NCBI GenBank assembly: GCA_051252515.1
Contig: JBPOFS010000001.1
Coordinates: 558,001 to 622,000 of the forward strand
Reading direction: 5' to 3'
Origin: UBA5078 sp051252515
GTDB lineage: Bacteria; Pseudomonadota; Gammaproteobacteria; Pseudomonadales; Pseudohongiellaceae
DNA length: 64,000 nt
In this document: positions 24,845 through 34,691 of the stretch, in pieces
Layout: each line of letters starts with the position of its first letter
Position numbering within the stretch: position 1 is the first letter of the stretch
The notes under the pieces: model-generated
Told to the model about the DNA's origin: nothing
Databases searched by the model: none
The model's input: the letters and a program-made list of their open reading frames with translations, nothing else
Position numbers and translations under genes: made by a program

Positions 24845-26200
24845 TCAGGAAACAGCCTCCTCCACACTTGCCGCCAACTCCTGAGCTAACTTAGTCACCA
24901 GTGTATGATCTTCTCCTTCCACCATGACTCTCACCACTGGCTCTGTGCCAGATGGCCGCAACAATACGCGCCCCTTCTTACCCAAAGTAGCCTCCACAGC
25001 GCGTACCGCACTGCACACTGCTTCGTTTGCAGATAAATCCGTTTTTTGCGCAATACGGACATTGATCATTGTTTGCGGGAACTTACTCATCTTACTCGAT
25101 AGCTCATGCAAACTAGAGCCAGAGCTGACCATCGCGTAGAGCACCTGTAGCGCCGCAACAATCCCATCCCCAGTGCTCGCTACATCCAAACAAATAATAT
25201 GACCCGACGATTCGCCGCCAAGCTGCCATTTCTTGGCCTTTAGCTCCGCCATTACATAGCGATCGCCAACGTTAACCCGTGTAAATGGAATATCGAGCGC
25301 TTCCAAGCCTAGTTGCAGGCCGAGATTGCTCATCAAGGTGCCAGCAACCCCTCCAAAGTCGACATTGCGACGACGACGGTCTCTGGCGATCACATAGATA
25401 ATCTCGTCACCATCAACGACATTGCCCAGATGATCCACCATCACTACCCGATCGCCATCGCCATCAAATGCGATCCCGAGGTCCGCTCCTTCTGCAAGCA
25501 CCTCTTTCACTAGAAACTCAGGAGATGTTGAGCCGTAGTTTTCATTGATATTCAAACCATCCGGAGACGCCCCAATGGTCTTAACCGTGGCGCCCAACTC
25601 CCGCAGTACGTTACCTGCAATGTTGTAAGTAGATCCATGCGCGCAGTCCACTACAATTTTCAGACCTTTTAATTTTATATCGGTCGGAATAGTGCTTTTA
25701 CAATACTCAATATATCGCCCGCCCGCATCGGTAATTCGCGAGGCCTTACCAATAAGCTGAGAGTCTACAGTCGTGATGTCTTTGCTTAAATACTCTTCAA
25801 TTGCGAACTCCACTTCATCAGGAAGCTTCGTGCCGTCGCCGGCAAAGAATTTTATGCCATTGTCGTTATAGGGATTGTGCGAGGCACTGATGACAATGCC
25901 GGCCTGGGCGTGAAAGGTCCGCGTAAGATAGGCAACTGCAGGAGTAGGCATTGGACCAAGTAGATTAATATCCACACCTGCCGCCGTAAGTCCCGCCTCA
26001 AGCGCGGCCTCAAACATATAGCCGGAGATGCGCGTATCCTTGCCAATTAGGATCTTGCTACGACCGCTGTCTTTGTTGGCGAACACCTTGCCCGCGGCCC
26101 ACCCGAGTTTCAGCATGAAGTCAGGCGTAATAGGATGGCTACCTACTCGCCCGCGAATCCCATCGGTCCCGAAATATTGTTTTTCTTTTATCTTCGACAT
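24845..26200 (-). CDS. glmM: Phosphoglucosamine mutase
   Basis: The 451-residue protein starts with the typical KQYFGTDGIRGRVG, contains the phosphoserine loop GIVISASHNPYNDNG (Ser about 102), the metal loop DGDGDR, the sugar-binding GESSGH and the phosphate-binding RPSGTEPVVRVM. It converts glucosamine 6-phosphate to glucosamine 1-phosphate for peptidoglycan and LPS precursor synthesis. The ATG at 26200 with AGGTG upstream is preferred over a GTG two codons earlier. It follows folP closely (14 bp) in the conserved ftsH-folP-glmM-tpiA-secG order. Confidence 0.97.
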   Translation of the reverse strand: MSKIKEKQYFGTDGIRGRVGSHPITPDFMLKLGWAAGKVFANKDSGRSKILIGKDTRISGYMFEAALEAGLTAAGVDINLLGPMPTPAVAYLTRTFHAQAGIVISASHNPYNDNGIKFFAGDGTKLPDEVEFAIEEYLSKDITTVDSQLIGKASRITDAGGRYIEYCKSTIPTDIKLKGLKIVVDCAHGSTYNIAGNVLRELGATVKTIGASPDGLNINENYGSTSPEFLVKEVLAEGADLGIAFDGDGDRVVMVDHLGNVVDGDEIIYVIARDRRRRNVDFGGVAGTLMSNLGLQLGLEALDIPFTRVNVGDRYVMAELKAKKWQLGGESSGHIICLDVASTGDGIVAALQVLYAMVSSGSSLHELSSKMSKFPQTMINVRIAQKTDLSANEAVCSAVRAVEATLGKKGRVLLRPSGTEPVVRVMVEGEDHTLVTKLAQELAASVEEAVS

Positions 26201-26214
26201 GCGCACCTAACCTA

Positions 26215-27099
26215 TCAATTTGAGGCGCCGATTACGGCGCGGTATACCTTTACTGCATCTATAGTCGCAGCAACATCATGAGTTCGAACGATTGACGCTC
26301 CCTGCAACAGAGCCACCATGGTAGCAGCAATGCCTGCAGGCATGCGCTGATCCACATCCCTTCCCGTGGCCGCGCCTAGCATCGACTTCCTAGACACCCC
26401 AATCAGTATCGGCAGGCGCAAACAGGCGAATGCCTGCAACTGAGCGAGCAGTTGGAAATTATGTTCGGGAGTTTTACCAAAGCCGAAACCAGGATCAATT
26501 AGTAACCGCTCTCGTGCGATACCTGCTTGCTCACAGGCCTTAATTCGCAGACCTAGATAGGCCTTCACCTCTTCGATCACATTCTCGTATTCAATATGGC
26601 TCTGCATCGTTTGCGGCTGCCCCCGCATATGCATCAAACACACAGCCGTACTGCCAACACCAACAGCCTCTAGAGCACCCGGGCGTGACAACGACCGCAC
26701 ATCATTAATTAGCCCAGCCCCGGCCGCAATGGCTGCCTGAATGACACTGGGGGTGCTGGTGTCCACTGAGATGGTTACGTCAAACTCGGCCCTTAGCGCT
26801 TCCAATACAGGCAGGACACGGTCTAGCTCTTCTTGCTCACCGATCACTTGTGCACCGGGGCGAGTAGACTCCCCTCCGATGTCGATGAAGCTTGCGCCCG
26901 CATCGACCATTGCCTTGGCGTGCTGCAAAGCTTTATCGATACTGACACGAAAAACGCCAGACTCCTTTTCCGAATGAAGATTACCTCCATCAGAAAACGA
27001 GTCTGGCGTTACATTCAAAATGCCCATTACGGCAGGCGTACTAAGATCAATGAGCCGATCACCCATCTTGATGCTTGTCTTTGTCACAAGAATCTCCAA
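26215..27099 (-). CDS. folP: Dihydropteroate synthase
   Basis: The protein (294 residues from the TTG at 27099) carries the DHPS signatures VMGILNVTPDSFSDGG near the N-terminus, FIDIGGESTRPGA and the RTHDV phosphate-binding end. It joins para-aminobenzoate to hydroxymethyldihydropterin diphosphate in folate synthesis and is the sulfonamide target. The start is not certain: TTG at 27099 has AGAGG six bases before it, GTG at 27087 has GGAG, and ATG at 27066 lacks a clear site. All keep the whole catalytic domain. It lies between ftsH and glmM. folK is elsewhere in this window (near 41 kb). Confidence 0.95.
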   Translation of the reverse strand: MEILVTKTSIKMGDRLIDLSTPAVMGILNVTPDSFSDGGNLHSEKESGVFRVSIDKALQHAKAMVDAGASFIDIGGESTRPGAQVIGEQEELDRVLPVLEALRAEFDVTISVDTSTPSVIQAAIAAGAGLINDVRSLSRPGALEAVGVGSTAVCLMHMRGQPQTMQSHIEYENVIEEVKAYLGLRIKACEQAGIARERLLIDPGFGFGKTPEHNFQLLAQLQAFACLRLPILIGVSRKSMLGAATGRDVDQRMPAGIAATMVALLQGASIVRTHDVAATIDAVKVYRAVIGASN

Positions 27100-27127
27100 G
27101 CACTGCCTCTAGCTCAACGCAGCACTA

Positions 27128-29050
27128 CTAGTGCTCGCCGGCAGGCCCACCAATGGTGCTATCAGTCGGCTTAGTCTCAGCAGGGCGCTCTGCGCTTTTA
27201 GCTGAGCCCGATCCCGAATCATCGTTACTCCAATCTGCAGGAGGACGTGGCTTATTACCGGCCATTATCTCGGAGATTTGATCGGCATCGATAGTTTCAT
27301 ACTCCATCAACGCATCTTTCATAAGCTCAAGCTTGTCTCGGTTTTCTTCGAGAATAGCGTGTGCACGCTTATAACAGTCATCAATGATGCTTCTGATCTC
27401 TTCGTCGATAATTCTCGCGGTTTCGCCAGAATGCGCTTTGGCATTGGAGGACGAGCGTCCCAAGAACACTTCGCCTTCTTCTTCAGCGTAGGTCAACGGG
27501 CCCAATTTAGCCGAAAGACCCCATTTTGTGACCATGTTCCGAGCCATGTCAGTTGCGCGCTGAATATCATTAGAAGCACCAGTGGTAACCCCTTCAGTAC
27601 CCAACGTCATCTCTTCCGCAATACGACCACCATAAAGGCTGCATATCTGACTCAATATTCCCTGCTTACTCAAGCTGTAGCGATCTTCCTCTGGAAGGAA
27701 CATCGTCACACCCAGTGCACGACCGCGTGGAATAATGCTGACCTTATAGACCGGGTCATGATCTGGGACTAAGCGGCCCACGATCGCATGACCAGACTCG
27801 TGGTAAGCCGTGTTGATCTTTTCTTTATCCGACATCACCATGGACTTACGCTCTGCGCCCATCATGATTTTGTCTTTCGCTTTCTCAAACTCTTCCATCG
27901 AGACCAGCTTACTACCGCTGCGCGCAGCAAATAACGCCGCCTCGTTCACTAGGTTGGCAAGGTCTGCACCGGAGAACCCAGGAGTACCACGGGCAATCAA
28001 TGACGCATTCACACGGTCATCAATCGGCACTTTGCGCATATGCACTTTAAGGATCTGCTCGCGACCACGAATATCAGGCAAGCCCACGACCACTTGACGG
28101 TCAAATCGGCCTGGACGCAACAATGCTGGATCCAGTACGTCAGGACGGTTTGTCGCCGCAATAACGATAATGCCGTCGTTGGCTTCAAAACCGTCCATTT
28201 CTACTAGCAACTGGTTAAGGGTCTGTTCGCGCTCATCATGACCACCGCCCATTCCGGCACCACGATGGCGGCCTACGGCGTCAATTTCATCGATGAAGAT
28301 AATACAAGGAGATTGCTTCTTGGCTTGCTCAAACATGTCACGAACACGCGAGGCACCAACCCCGACAAACATTTCGACGAAGTCAGAACCAGAGATAGAG
28401 AAAAACGGCACTTTCGCTTCGCCCGCAATTGCCTTAGCAAGCAATGTTTTACCAGTACCTGGTTGACCCACCATCAAGATGCCACGAGGAATACGACCAC
28501 CTAAGCGCTGGAACTTGTCCGGCTCTCTTAGGAAATCCACAAGCTCTTTAACATCTTCTTTGGCTTCGTCCACACCCGCCACATCGGCGAAGGTGATTTT
28601 AATTTGATCCTCACCCAGCAACTTAGCTTTGCTTTTGCCGAACGACATTGGGCCGCCTTTACCGCCGCCTGCGCCGCCTTGCATTTGCCGCATGAAAAAG
28701 AAAAACAAGCCAATGATGATCAGTATCGGGAAGCTCGCCACAAACAATTGCGACCAAATGCTTTGTCGCTCAGGCTCAGAACCTATGATCTCTACCCCGT
28801 TGTTAAACAGGTCGGTCATAAGCTGATCATCACCAATCATCGGAATCATAGTCGTGAACTGAGTACTATCCATACGCCGGCCAGCGACCGACACTCCGGA
28901 AATATCGACAGAACGCACTTGCCCTGCACGCACTTCCTTCACAAAGTCGGAATAAGTGACGGACACACTGCTAGTTTCTTGATTGATGTTATTGAACACC
29001 GTCAGCAGCACTGCAGCGATCACCATCCAAAGTAATAAATTTTTTGCCAT
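27128..29050 (-). CDS. ftsH: ATP-dependent zinc metalloprotease FtsH
   Basis: The 640-residue inner-membrane protease has two N-terminal membrane helices flanking a periplasmic domain, an AAA+ module with Walker A GQPGTGKTLLAKA (about 191), Walker B CIIFIDEID and the second region of homology, and the zinc site HESGH (about 415). It degrades membrane proteins and short-lived regulators such as LpxC and sigma32 in E. coli. The start at MAKNLLLW follows the family N-terminus; an upstream ATG at 29074 would add eight residues. rlmE, which normally precedes ftsH in this gene order, is absent. Confidence 0.97.
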   Translation of the reverse strand: MAKNLLLWMVIAAVLLTVFNNINQETSSVSVTYSDFVKEVRAGQVRSVDISGVSVAGRRMDSTQFTTMIPMIGDDQLMTDLFNNGVEIIGSEPERQSIWSQLFVASFPILIIIGLFFFFMRQMQGGAGGGKGGPMSFGKSKAKLLGEDQIKITFADVAGVDEAKEDVKELVDFLREPDKFQRLGGRIPRGILMVGQPGTGKTLLAKAIAGEAKVPFFSISGSDFVEMFVGVGASRVRDMFEQAKKQSPCIIFIDEIDAVGRHRGAGMGGGHDEREQTLNQLLVEMDGFEANDGIIVIAATNRPDVLDPALLRPGRFDRQVVVGLPDIRGREQILKVHMRKVPIDDRVNASLIARGTPGFSGADLANLVNEAALFAARSGSKLVSMEEFEKAKDKIMMGAERKSMVMSDKEKINTAYHESGHAIVGRLVPDHDPVYKVSIIPRGRALGVTMFLPEEDRYSLSKQGILSQICSLYGGRIAEEMTLGTEGVTTGASNDIQRATDMARNMVTKWGLSAKLGPLTYAEEEGEVFLGRSSSNAKAHSGETARIIDEEIRSIIDDCYKRAHAILEENRDKLELMKDALMEYETIDADQISEIMAGNKPRPPADWSNDDSGSGSAKSAERPAETKPTDSTIGGPAGEH

Positions 29051-29063
29051 ATCGTTCAAGGGA

Positions 29064-29180
29064 TCATCCCCCATCTGTTGAAAACACTAAGCGATAGCAT
29101 CCTTTAGGACGCTTTGGACCAGCGCTAAAATAGAGCTCTGGTGTTAATTCTGTAGGGCTGGTTGCCCAACTAACGGGCAT
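29064..29180 (-). CDS. Doubtful 38-codon small ORF in the ftsH-yhbY gap
   Basis: The gap 29051-29409 is where rlmE is usually found. It contains a minus-strand open frame ending in TGA at 29064-29066, just before the ftsH start. It runs from ATG 29180 (38 codons), or from GTG 29198 (44 codons). The translation has a mixed, protein-like composition (for example SPTELTPELYFSAGPK), and a coding frame would be coupled to ftsH by position, but no ribosome site was seen and nothing resembles RlmE. It may be noncoding leader. The remainder of the gap probably holds the divergent promoters of ftsH and yhbY; no clear boxes were assigned. Confidence 0.2.
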   Translation of the reverse strand: MPVSWATSPTELTPELYFSAGPKRPKGCYRLVFSTDGG

Positions 29181-29409
29181 AAGATCGGAACCCGGCACCC
29201 ATTCTGCACGTATTCCACTTTATTGTAAGGCGTTGTTTTACTGACTCTCGCCTTTGATATTGGGAGTTACAATCGATATTACAAGATCAGAACGCAAAAT
29301 GTCCAAGAATAGCGGCACAAGATATCTTTCGCTTGGTTGTGTATTTCTCACGCTAAGCTACAATGTCGCCTCTTTTATTCGCCCTTCTATGCCTCGCGAT
29401 GTACCAATT

Positions 29410-29724
29410 ATGAAATTAGCTTCTCAAGATAAAAAACGCTTTCGCACAATTGCCCACGAATTGTCTCCCGTAGTAACCATTGCTCAAAAAGGGCTAAGCG
29501 AAGGCGTTAATGACGAGATTGAGCGTGCACTATCTCAGCACGAACTCATTAAAATCAAGATCTTCGCAGCAGATAGGGATTCTCGCAAAGCGCTAACGCA
29601 GGAAATTTGCGAGACGGCAAAGGCAGAATTGATTCAAAGTATTGGCAACGTTGCAGTGATTTATCGTGCGGCAGAAAAGCCAAATCCAAAGCTTTCGAAC
29701 ATTCTCCGCTTCAAGGCGCTCTAA
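29410..29724 (+). CDS. yhbY: YhbY family ribosome-associated RNA-binding protein
   Basis: The 104-residue product is a single CRM (CRS1-YhbY) domain: an N-terminal helix region with LSPVVTIAQKGLSEGVNDEI, the basic strand IKIKIFAADRDSRKAL and a final VIYRAAEKPNPK. It associates with pre-50S ribosomal particles. The longer frame from 29254 is not used because only the part from the ATG at 29410 resembles the family. It is divergent from ftsH and is the only plus-strand gene in the 14-35.7 kb block, as in Pseudomonas and E. coli. The greA gene converges on it. Confidence 0.9.
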   Translation: MKLASQDKKRFRTIAHELSPVVTIAQKGLSEGVNDEIERALSQHELIKIKIFAADRDSRKALTQEICETAKAELIQSIGNVAVIYRAAEKPNPKLSNILRFKAL

Positions 29725-29757
29725 GCGCCCTGGCGGCACAGGCTAAACGATCAAGCC

Positions 29758-30234
29758 TTAAAGATGCTTCACATCTTCGATTTCGTACTCTATTTCGCCA
29801 ACAGGCGCTTTAACGACGACTTCATCTCCGATTTCCTTGCCCATCATGGCTCGAGAGATCGGTGATCCTACAGAAATACGCCCTGCTTTCACGTCCGCCT
29901 CGTCTTCACCGACGATCTGATAGACCACTTGCTTCTCAGTCTCAAGGTTTAGCAAAGTCACCGTCGTGCCAAAGATGACACGGCCAGTTGGCTCAATCGA
30001 ACAGATATCGATGATCTCAGCATCAGACAGCTTGCCTTCGATCTCATTGATACGACCTTCACAAAAGCTCTGCTGTTCACGTGCAGCATGGTACTCGGCG
30101 TTCTCTTTAAGATCGCCGTGCGCACGCGCCTCTGCAATTGCTTGAATGATTTTAGGTCGACGTTCTGTTTTCAACTCTTGCAGCTCCGCGCGTAAACGTT
30201 CCGCGCCGGCAACTGTCATAGGGACTTTTCTCAT
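29758..30234 (-). CDS. greA: Transcription elongation factor GreA
   Basis: The 158-residue protein has the GreA coiled-coil N-terminal half beginning MRKVPMTVAGAERLRAEL, with the acidic tip segment GDLKENAEYHAAREQQ near residue 40, and the FKBP-like C-terminal half ending EVVVKAPVGEIEYEIEDV. It enters the RNA polymerase secondary channel and stimulates cleavage of backtracked RNA. Its ATG overlaps the end of carB by four bases (ATGA), so it is translated together with carbamoyl-phosphate synthase, a common arrangement in this lineage. Confidence 0.97.
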   Translation of the reverse strand: MRKVPMTVAGAERLRAELQELKTERRPKIIQAIAEARAHGDLKENAEYHAAREQQSFCEGRINEIEGKLSDAEIIDICSIEPTGRVIFGTTVTLLNLETEKQVVYQIVGEDEADVKAGRISVGSPISRAMMGKEIGDEVVVKAPVGEIEYEIEDVKHL

Positions 30235-33200
30235 AGCTCTGCGTGTAACTCCTGAATCGTATATACCGATAGGTTATCACCGAACTCGAGAGATTCACAA
30301 ACCGCTAACGCCCCCTCGATTGTCGTGGTGCAAGTCACATCGTGGCGCAGCGCCGTACGGCGAATAATTGAAGAGTCAGCAATCGCTTGCTTACCTTCTG
30401 TCGTATTCACAATAAGCTGCACTTCTTCGTTTTTAATCATGTCGACAATATGAGGACGGCCTTCGTTGACCTTATTGACCGATGTCACAGGCAGCCCTAC
30501 AGCCGCTATTTTTGCAGCCGTCCCTTGTGTAGCCAACAAGGTGAAGCCAAGTCTGTGCAGCTTTCCAGCCACCTCTTCCAAACGTGGCTTGTCTGTATCC
30601 CGAACACTGATAAACACAGCGCCGCCCGTCTTAATTTCTTCTCCCGCGCCAATCTGGGCTTTCGCAAACGCTTCCGCGAACGTACGACCCACACCCATCA
30701 CCTCACCCGTGGACTTCATTTCTGGTCCAAGAATTGGGTCAACACCAGGGAACTTATTGAAAGGGAACACCGCTTCTTTTACAGCAAAGTTTTTAGGAAC
30801 GATTTCTTTCTCAAAGCCTTGCTCTTTAAGGCTAGTACCAGCCATGCAACGGGCAGCCACTTTCGCAAGTGACACACCAATACATTTAGAGACAAATGGC
30901 ACCGTTCGTGACGCACGAGGATTCACTTCGATCACATATATTTCGCCGTCTTGGTAAGCAAGCTGGGTATTCATCAAACCAATAACATTTAGCTCTTTCG
31001 CGAGCATAGTGACTTGCTCTCGAATGCGATCTTGCACTTCATCAGAAAGATTATAAGGCGGCAATGAACATGCGGAGTCGCCAGAATGGACGCCTGCTTG
31101 TTCGATATGCTGCATGATCGCGCCTACTACCACTTGATGACCATCGCTGACCAAATCCACATCGATCTCAATCGCGGAGCTCAAGAAGTAATCTAGCAGC
31201 ACTGGGCTCTCGTTACCTACTTTCACAGAAGTGCGCATATATCGACGCAATTCTTCTTCGTTATAAACGATCTCCATTGAGCGACCACCTAGCACATACG
31301 AAGGACGCACAACGAGCGGATAGCTAATACGCTCTGCCGCTTCAATACTCTCTTCAACACTACGTACGATACAGTTTGGTGGCTGCTTCAAGCCTAATTT
31401 CTGGATCATTCTCTGGAACCGTTCACGGTCCTCAGCGAGGTCAATTGCATCTGCCGAGGTGCCAATGATAGGCACCCCTGCCGCCTCAAGACGTTGCGCA
31501 AGATTCAAAGGCGTTTGCCCGCCGAACTGCACAATGACGCCATGGGGTTTTTCTAATTGAACAATTTCAATAACGTCTTCATAGGTCACTGGCTCAAAGT
31601 AGAGACGGTCGGAAATATTGTAGTCTGTCGACACTGTCTCAGGATTACAGTTCACCATGATGGTCTCATAGCCGTCTTCACGCATCGCTAACGCGGCGTG
31701 CACACAGCAATAATCAAACTCGATGCCTTGACCAATACGGTTTGGCCCGCCACCTAACACCATGATCTTCTTACGATCACTAGGCAGCGCCTCACACTCT
31801 TCTTCGTAGGTCGAATACATATAAGCTGTCGAGGAGGCAAACTCTGCCGCACAGGTGTCTACCCGCTTGTACACAGGACGCACACCTAATGCATGTCGAT
31901 GCTCTTGCATGCGCAGCTCAGGAATATTCAAAAGCGTCGCCATGCGTAAATCAGAGAAGCCTTTTTGCTTTAAGCGGAAGAGAGAATCTTTATCAAGTTG
32001 GTCTAATGTCATCGAAGCGATCCGCGCCTCTTCGAACATCAAGTCTTCGATCTGCACAAGGAACCATGGATCAACGCCCGTTAGTTCAGCGACAGTCTCT
32101 ACACTCCAACCCTGACGGAATGCGTCAGCGATATACCAAACGCGCTCGCCGCCAGCATCTTTAAGCTCGCGCTTTAAGCGATCCATCGAATCGCTTAGAC
32201 CAGTTTCAAGCACCGGATCAAAACCAGAGACACCCACCTCAAGACCGCGCAGTGCTTTCTGCATGGATTCTTGGAAGGTACGGCCTATAGCCATGACCTC
32301 TCCCACAGATTTCATCTGCGTGGTAATACGGTCATTCGTCTCTGGGAATTTCTCAAAGGTGAAACGTGGAATCTTAGTAACGACGTAATCGATGGTAGGC
32401 TCGAAACTCGAAGGCGTTGCTCCGCCCGTAATCTCGTTGCGCAACTCATCAAGGGAGTAACCTACGGCTAGCTTGGCAGCCACACGAGCAATAGGGAAAC
32501 CTGTCGCCTTAGAGGCCAGCGCTGATGAACGAGACACACGCGGGTTCATCTCAATGATGACCAAGCGGCCCGTCTTAGGGCACATACCAAACTGCACATT
32601 GGAGCCGCCAGTTTCAACACCGATTTCACGCAGAACAGCCACCGCCGCATTACGCAAAATTTGATATTCTTTATCGGTAAGGGTTTGTGATGGGGCAACA
32701 GTAATGGAGTCACCTGTATGCACACCCATCGCATCAAAGTTTTCGATAGTACAAACGATGATGCAGTTATCTTTGTGATCACGAACCACTTCTAGCTCGT
32801 ATTCTTTCCAGCCTATAAGAGACTCATCAATCAACAATTCGTTATTAGGAGAAAGCTCAAGACCGCGCGTACAGATCTCAATAAATTCTTCTTTGTTATA
32901 AGCGATGCCGCCGCCGCTGCCGCCCATAGTGAAGGAGGGGCGAATGATACATGGGAAACCCACTTTCTCTAGCGCCGCATACGCTTCGTCCATGTTATGC
33001 GCCATGCCATGTGCGGGAGTTTCTAACCCGATGGCCTTCATGGCTTTATCAAAAAGCTCACGGTTTTCCGCTTTGTCGATGGCTTCACTGCTCGCGCCAA
33101 TCAACTCTACGTTGTACTTTTTCAACACACCGTGACGTTCGAGATCCAACGCACAGTTAAGCGCCGTTTGCCCGCCCATCGTAGGCAACACTGCATCTGG

Positions 33201-33446
33201 CCGCTCTTTCTCGATAATTTTTTCAACGATCTCCCAAGTCACTGGCTCAATATACGTCGCATCGGCCATAGTAGGGTCGGTCATGATGGTAGCGGGATTC
33301 GAGTTTACGAGAATGACTCGATAACCCTCTTCTCGCAACGCCTGACACGCTTGCGCACCGGAGTAGTCGAACTCGCAAGCTTGGCCAATAACAATAGGGC
33401 CCGCACCGAGGATGAGGATACTTTTTAAGTCGGATCGTTTTGGCAT
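30231..33446 (-). CDS. carB: Carbamoyl-phosphate synthase large subunit
   Basis: The 1071-residue protein contains two homologous ATP-grasp halves (MPKRSDLKSILILGAGPIV at the start; KKIMVLGGGPNRIGQGIEFD at about 555) and a C-terminal allosteric MGS domain ending with VYTIQELHAEL. It forms carbamoyl phosphate from bicarbonate, ATP and ammonia channelled from CarA, for pyrimidine and arginine synthesis. The start at 33446 gives the classical MPKRSDLKS terminus. It is preceded by carA after 99 bp containing a GC-rich hairpin, and it overlaps greA by four bases. Confidence 0.98.
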   Translation of the reverse strand: MPKRSDLKSILILGAGPIVIGQACEFDYSGAQACQALREEGYRVILVNSNPATIMTDPTMADATYIEPVTWEIVEKIIEKERPDAVLPTMGGQTALNCALDLERHGVLKKYNVELIGASSEAIDKAENRELFDKAMKAIGLETPAHGMAHNMDEAYAALEKVGFPCIIRPSFTMGGSGGGIAYNKEEFIEICTRGLELSPNNELLIDESLIGWKEYELEVVRDHKDNCIIVCTIENFDAMGVHTGDSITVAPSQTLTDKEYQILRNAAVAVLREIGVETGGSNVQFGMCPKTGRLVIIEMNPRVSRSSALASKATGFPIARVAAKLAVGYSLDELRNEITGGATPSSFEPTIDYVVTKIPRFTFEKFPETNDRITTQMKSVGEVMAIGRTFQESMQKALRGLEVGVSGFDPVLETGLSDSMDRLKRELKDAGGERVWYIADAFRQGWSVETVAELTGVDPWFLVQIEDLMFEEARIASMTLDQLDKDSLFRLKQKGFSDLRMATLLNIPELRMQEHRHALGVRPVYKRVDTCAAEFASSTAYMYSTYEEECEALPSDRKKIMVLGGGPNRIGQGIEFDYCCVHAALAMREDGYETIMVNCNPETVSTDYNISDRLYFEPVTYEDVIEIVQLEKPHGVIVQFGGQTPLNLAQRLEAAGVPIIGTSADAIDLAEDRERFQRMIQKLGLKQPPNCIVRSVEESIEAAERISYPLVVRPSYVLGGRSMEIVYNEEELRRYMRTSVKVGNESPVLLDYFLSSAIEIDVDLVSDGHQVVVGAIMQHIEQAGVHSGDSACSLPPYNLSDEVQDRIREQVTMLAKELNVIGLMNTQLAYQDGEIYVIEVNPRASRTVPFVSKCIGVSLAKVAARCMAGTSLKEQGFEKEIVPKNFAVKEAVFPFNKFPGVDPILGPEMKSTGEVMGVGRTFAEAFAKAQIGAGEEIKTGGAVFISVRDTDKPRLEEVAGKLHRLGFTLLATQGTAAKIAAVGLPVTSVNKVNEGRPHIVDMIKNEEVQLIVNTTEGKQAIADSSIIRRTALRHDVTCTTTIEGALAVCESLEFGDNLSVYTIQELHAEL

Positions 33447-33512
33447 ATTCAAACCGTAAGTCTTGATGCTGCTAAGGCATTATTGCCTCAGAAGCTTGTT
33501 TAAATTTCGCAT

Positions 33513-33532
33513 CCGAGGGCAAGGGCCCTCGG
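33513..33532. repeat. GC-rich hairpin between carA and carB
   Basis: CCGAGGG (33513-33519) and CCCTCGG (33526-33532) form a perfect 7-bp stem with a 6-base loop in the 99-bp carA-carB gap. There is no U-tract on the minus strand, so it is more likely an intercistronic mRNA structure that tunes carA relative to carB than a terminator. Confidence 0.5.
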
Positions 33533-33545
33533 CAGTGATTTGTGG

Positions 33546-34691
33546 CTAAACGCTGGCTTTCGCCTTCATCAAGTCAATAAAATGGTCAAAAAGCGAAGTG
33601 ATATCGTGAGGCCCAGGACTTGCTTCAGGGTGGCCCTGGAATGCAAAAGCCGGCTTATCCGTTCGCTCTATCCCCTGCAATGAACCGTCAAACAAAGAAC
33701 GATGCGTTGCTTTAAGATTGCTTGGAAGACTCGCCTCATCCACTGCAAAACCATGGTTTTGGCTAGTGATGAACACAGTCCCTAGCTCAATGCTTTGTAC
33801 AGGATGATTGGCGCCATGATGACCCAAACGCATCTTCACTGTTTTAGCACCGCACGCCAAAGCGAGAATCTGACAGCCCAGACAAATACCAAAAATTGGG
33901 ATGTCCAATTCTAAGAACTGCTTAGTCGCTGCGATTGCGTAATCACAAGGCTCCGGATCTCCAGGACCATTGGAAAGAAACACGCCATCAGGCTTCAACG
34001 CGAGCACATCTTCCGCAGAGGTTTGCGCTGGCACGACTGTCACCTTGCAGTTGCGGCTCGCGATCATTCGAAGAATGTTCTGCTTTGCCCCAAAGTCATA
34101 CGCAACAACATGAAAAGGCTTATCGAGCGGCGCTACGCTATGCCCTTTGCCTAGCTCCCAGAGCCCTTCGGTCCAGACGTAAGTCGCTTTTGCGCTCACC
34201 TCTTTCGCAAGATCCATTCCTTTCAGACCTGGAAACTGACGAGCCTGCTCCAAGGCATGCGCTTCGCCATGTTTCGCCAGAGCGTCACCCGACAATAGAC
34301 ACCCGTTCAAAGGCCCCTTGTCACGCAGCAGTCGAGTCAGACGACGCGTATCAATCTCCGCTATCGCGACAACGTTACGTGTTTTAAGGAAATCATCGAG
34401 AGTTTGTTCGTTACGCCAGTTACTTGCCACTAGCGGGAGATCACGAATCACTAGACCGGAGGCCCAGACATTTTCAGATTCGTTATCTTCGGAGTTAGTA
34501 CCGGTACTACCGATATGAGGATAAGTCAAAGTGACAATTTGGCGAGCGTATGACGGGTCTGTCAGAATTTCCTGATAGCCTGTCATTGAGGTATTAAAGA
34601 CCACCTCACCACTAGTAACGCCATGGGCGCCGATCGCCCTGCCACGGAATATACTGCCATCTTCCAATGCCAGTACAGCTGGATTAATCAA
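33546..34691 (-). CDS. carA: Carbamoyl-phosphate synthase small subunit
   Basis: The 381-residue glutamine amidotransferase subunit begins INPAVLALEDGSIFRGRAIG after the initiator and contains the class I GATase triad: the nucleophile Cys in GICLGCQILALA (about 266-269), with His and Glu in GHPEASPGPHD. It hydrolyses glutamine and passes ammonia to CarB. TTG at 34691 is taken as start because GGGAGA lies five bases before it and the length equals the family norm; the frame from ATG 34754 would add 21 unlikely residues encoded by the terminator hairpin. The start overlaps the end of a short leader ORF. A promoter, leader ORF and terminator upstream suggest attenuation. Confidence 0.96.
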   Translation of the reverse strand: MINPAVLALEDGSIFRGRAIGAHGVTSGEVVFNTSMTGYQEILTDPSYARQIVTLTYPHIGSTGTNSEDNESENVWASGLVIRDLPLVASNWRNEQTLDDFLKTRNVVAIAEIDTRRLTRLLRDKGPLNGCLLSGDALAKHGEAHALEQARQFPGLKGMDLAKEVSAKATYVWTEGLWELGKGHSVAPLDKPFHVVAYDFGAKQNILRMIASRNCKVTVVPAQTSAEDVLALKPDGVFLSNGPGDPEPCDYAIAATKQFLELDIPIFGICLGCQILALACGAKTVKMRLGHHGANHPVQSIELGTVFITSQNHGFAVDEASLPSNLKATHRSLFDGSLQGIERTDKPAFAFQGHPEASPGPHDITSLFDHFIDLMKAKASV

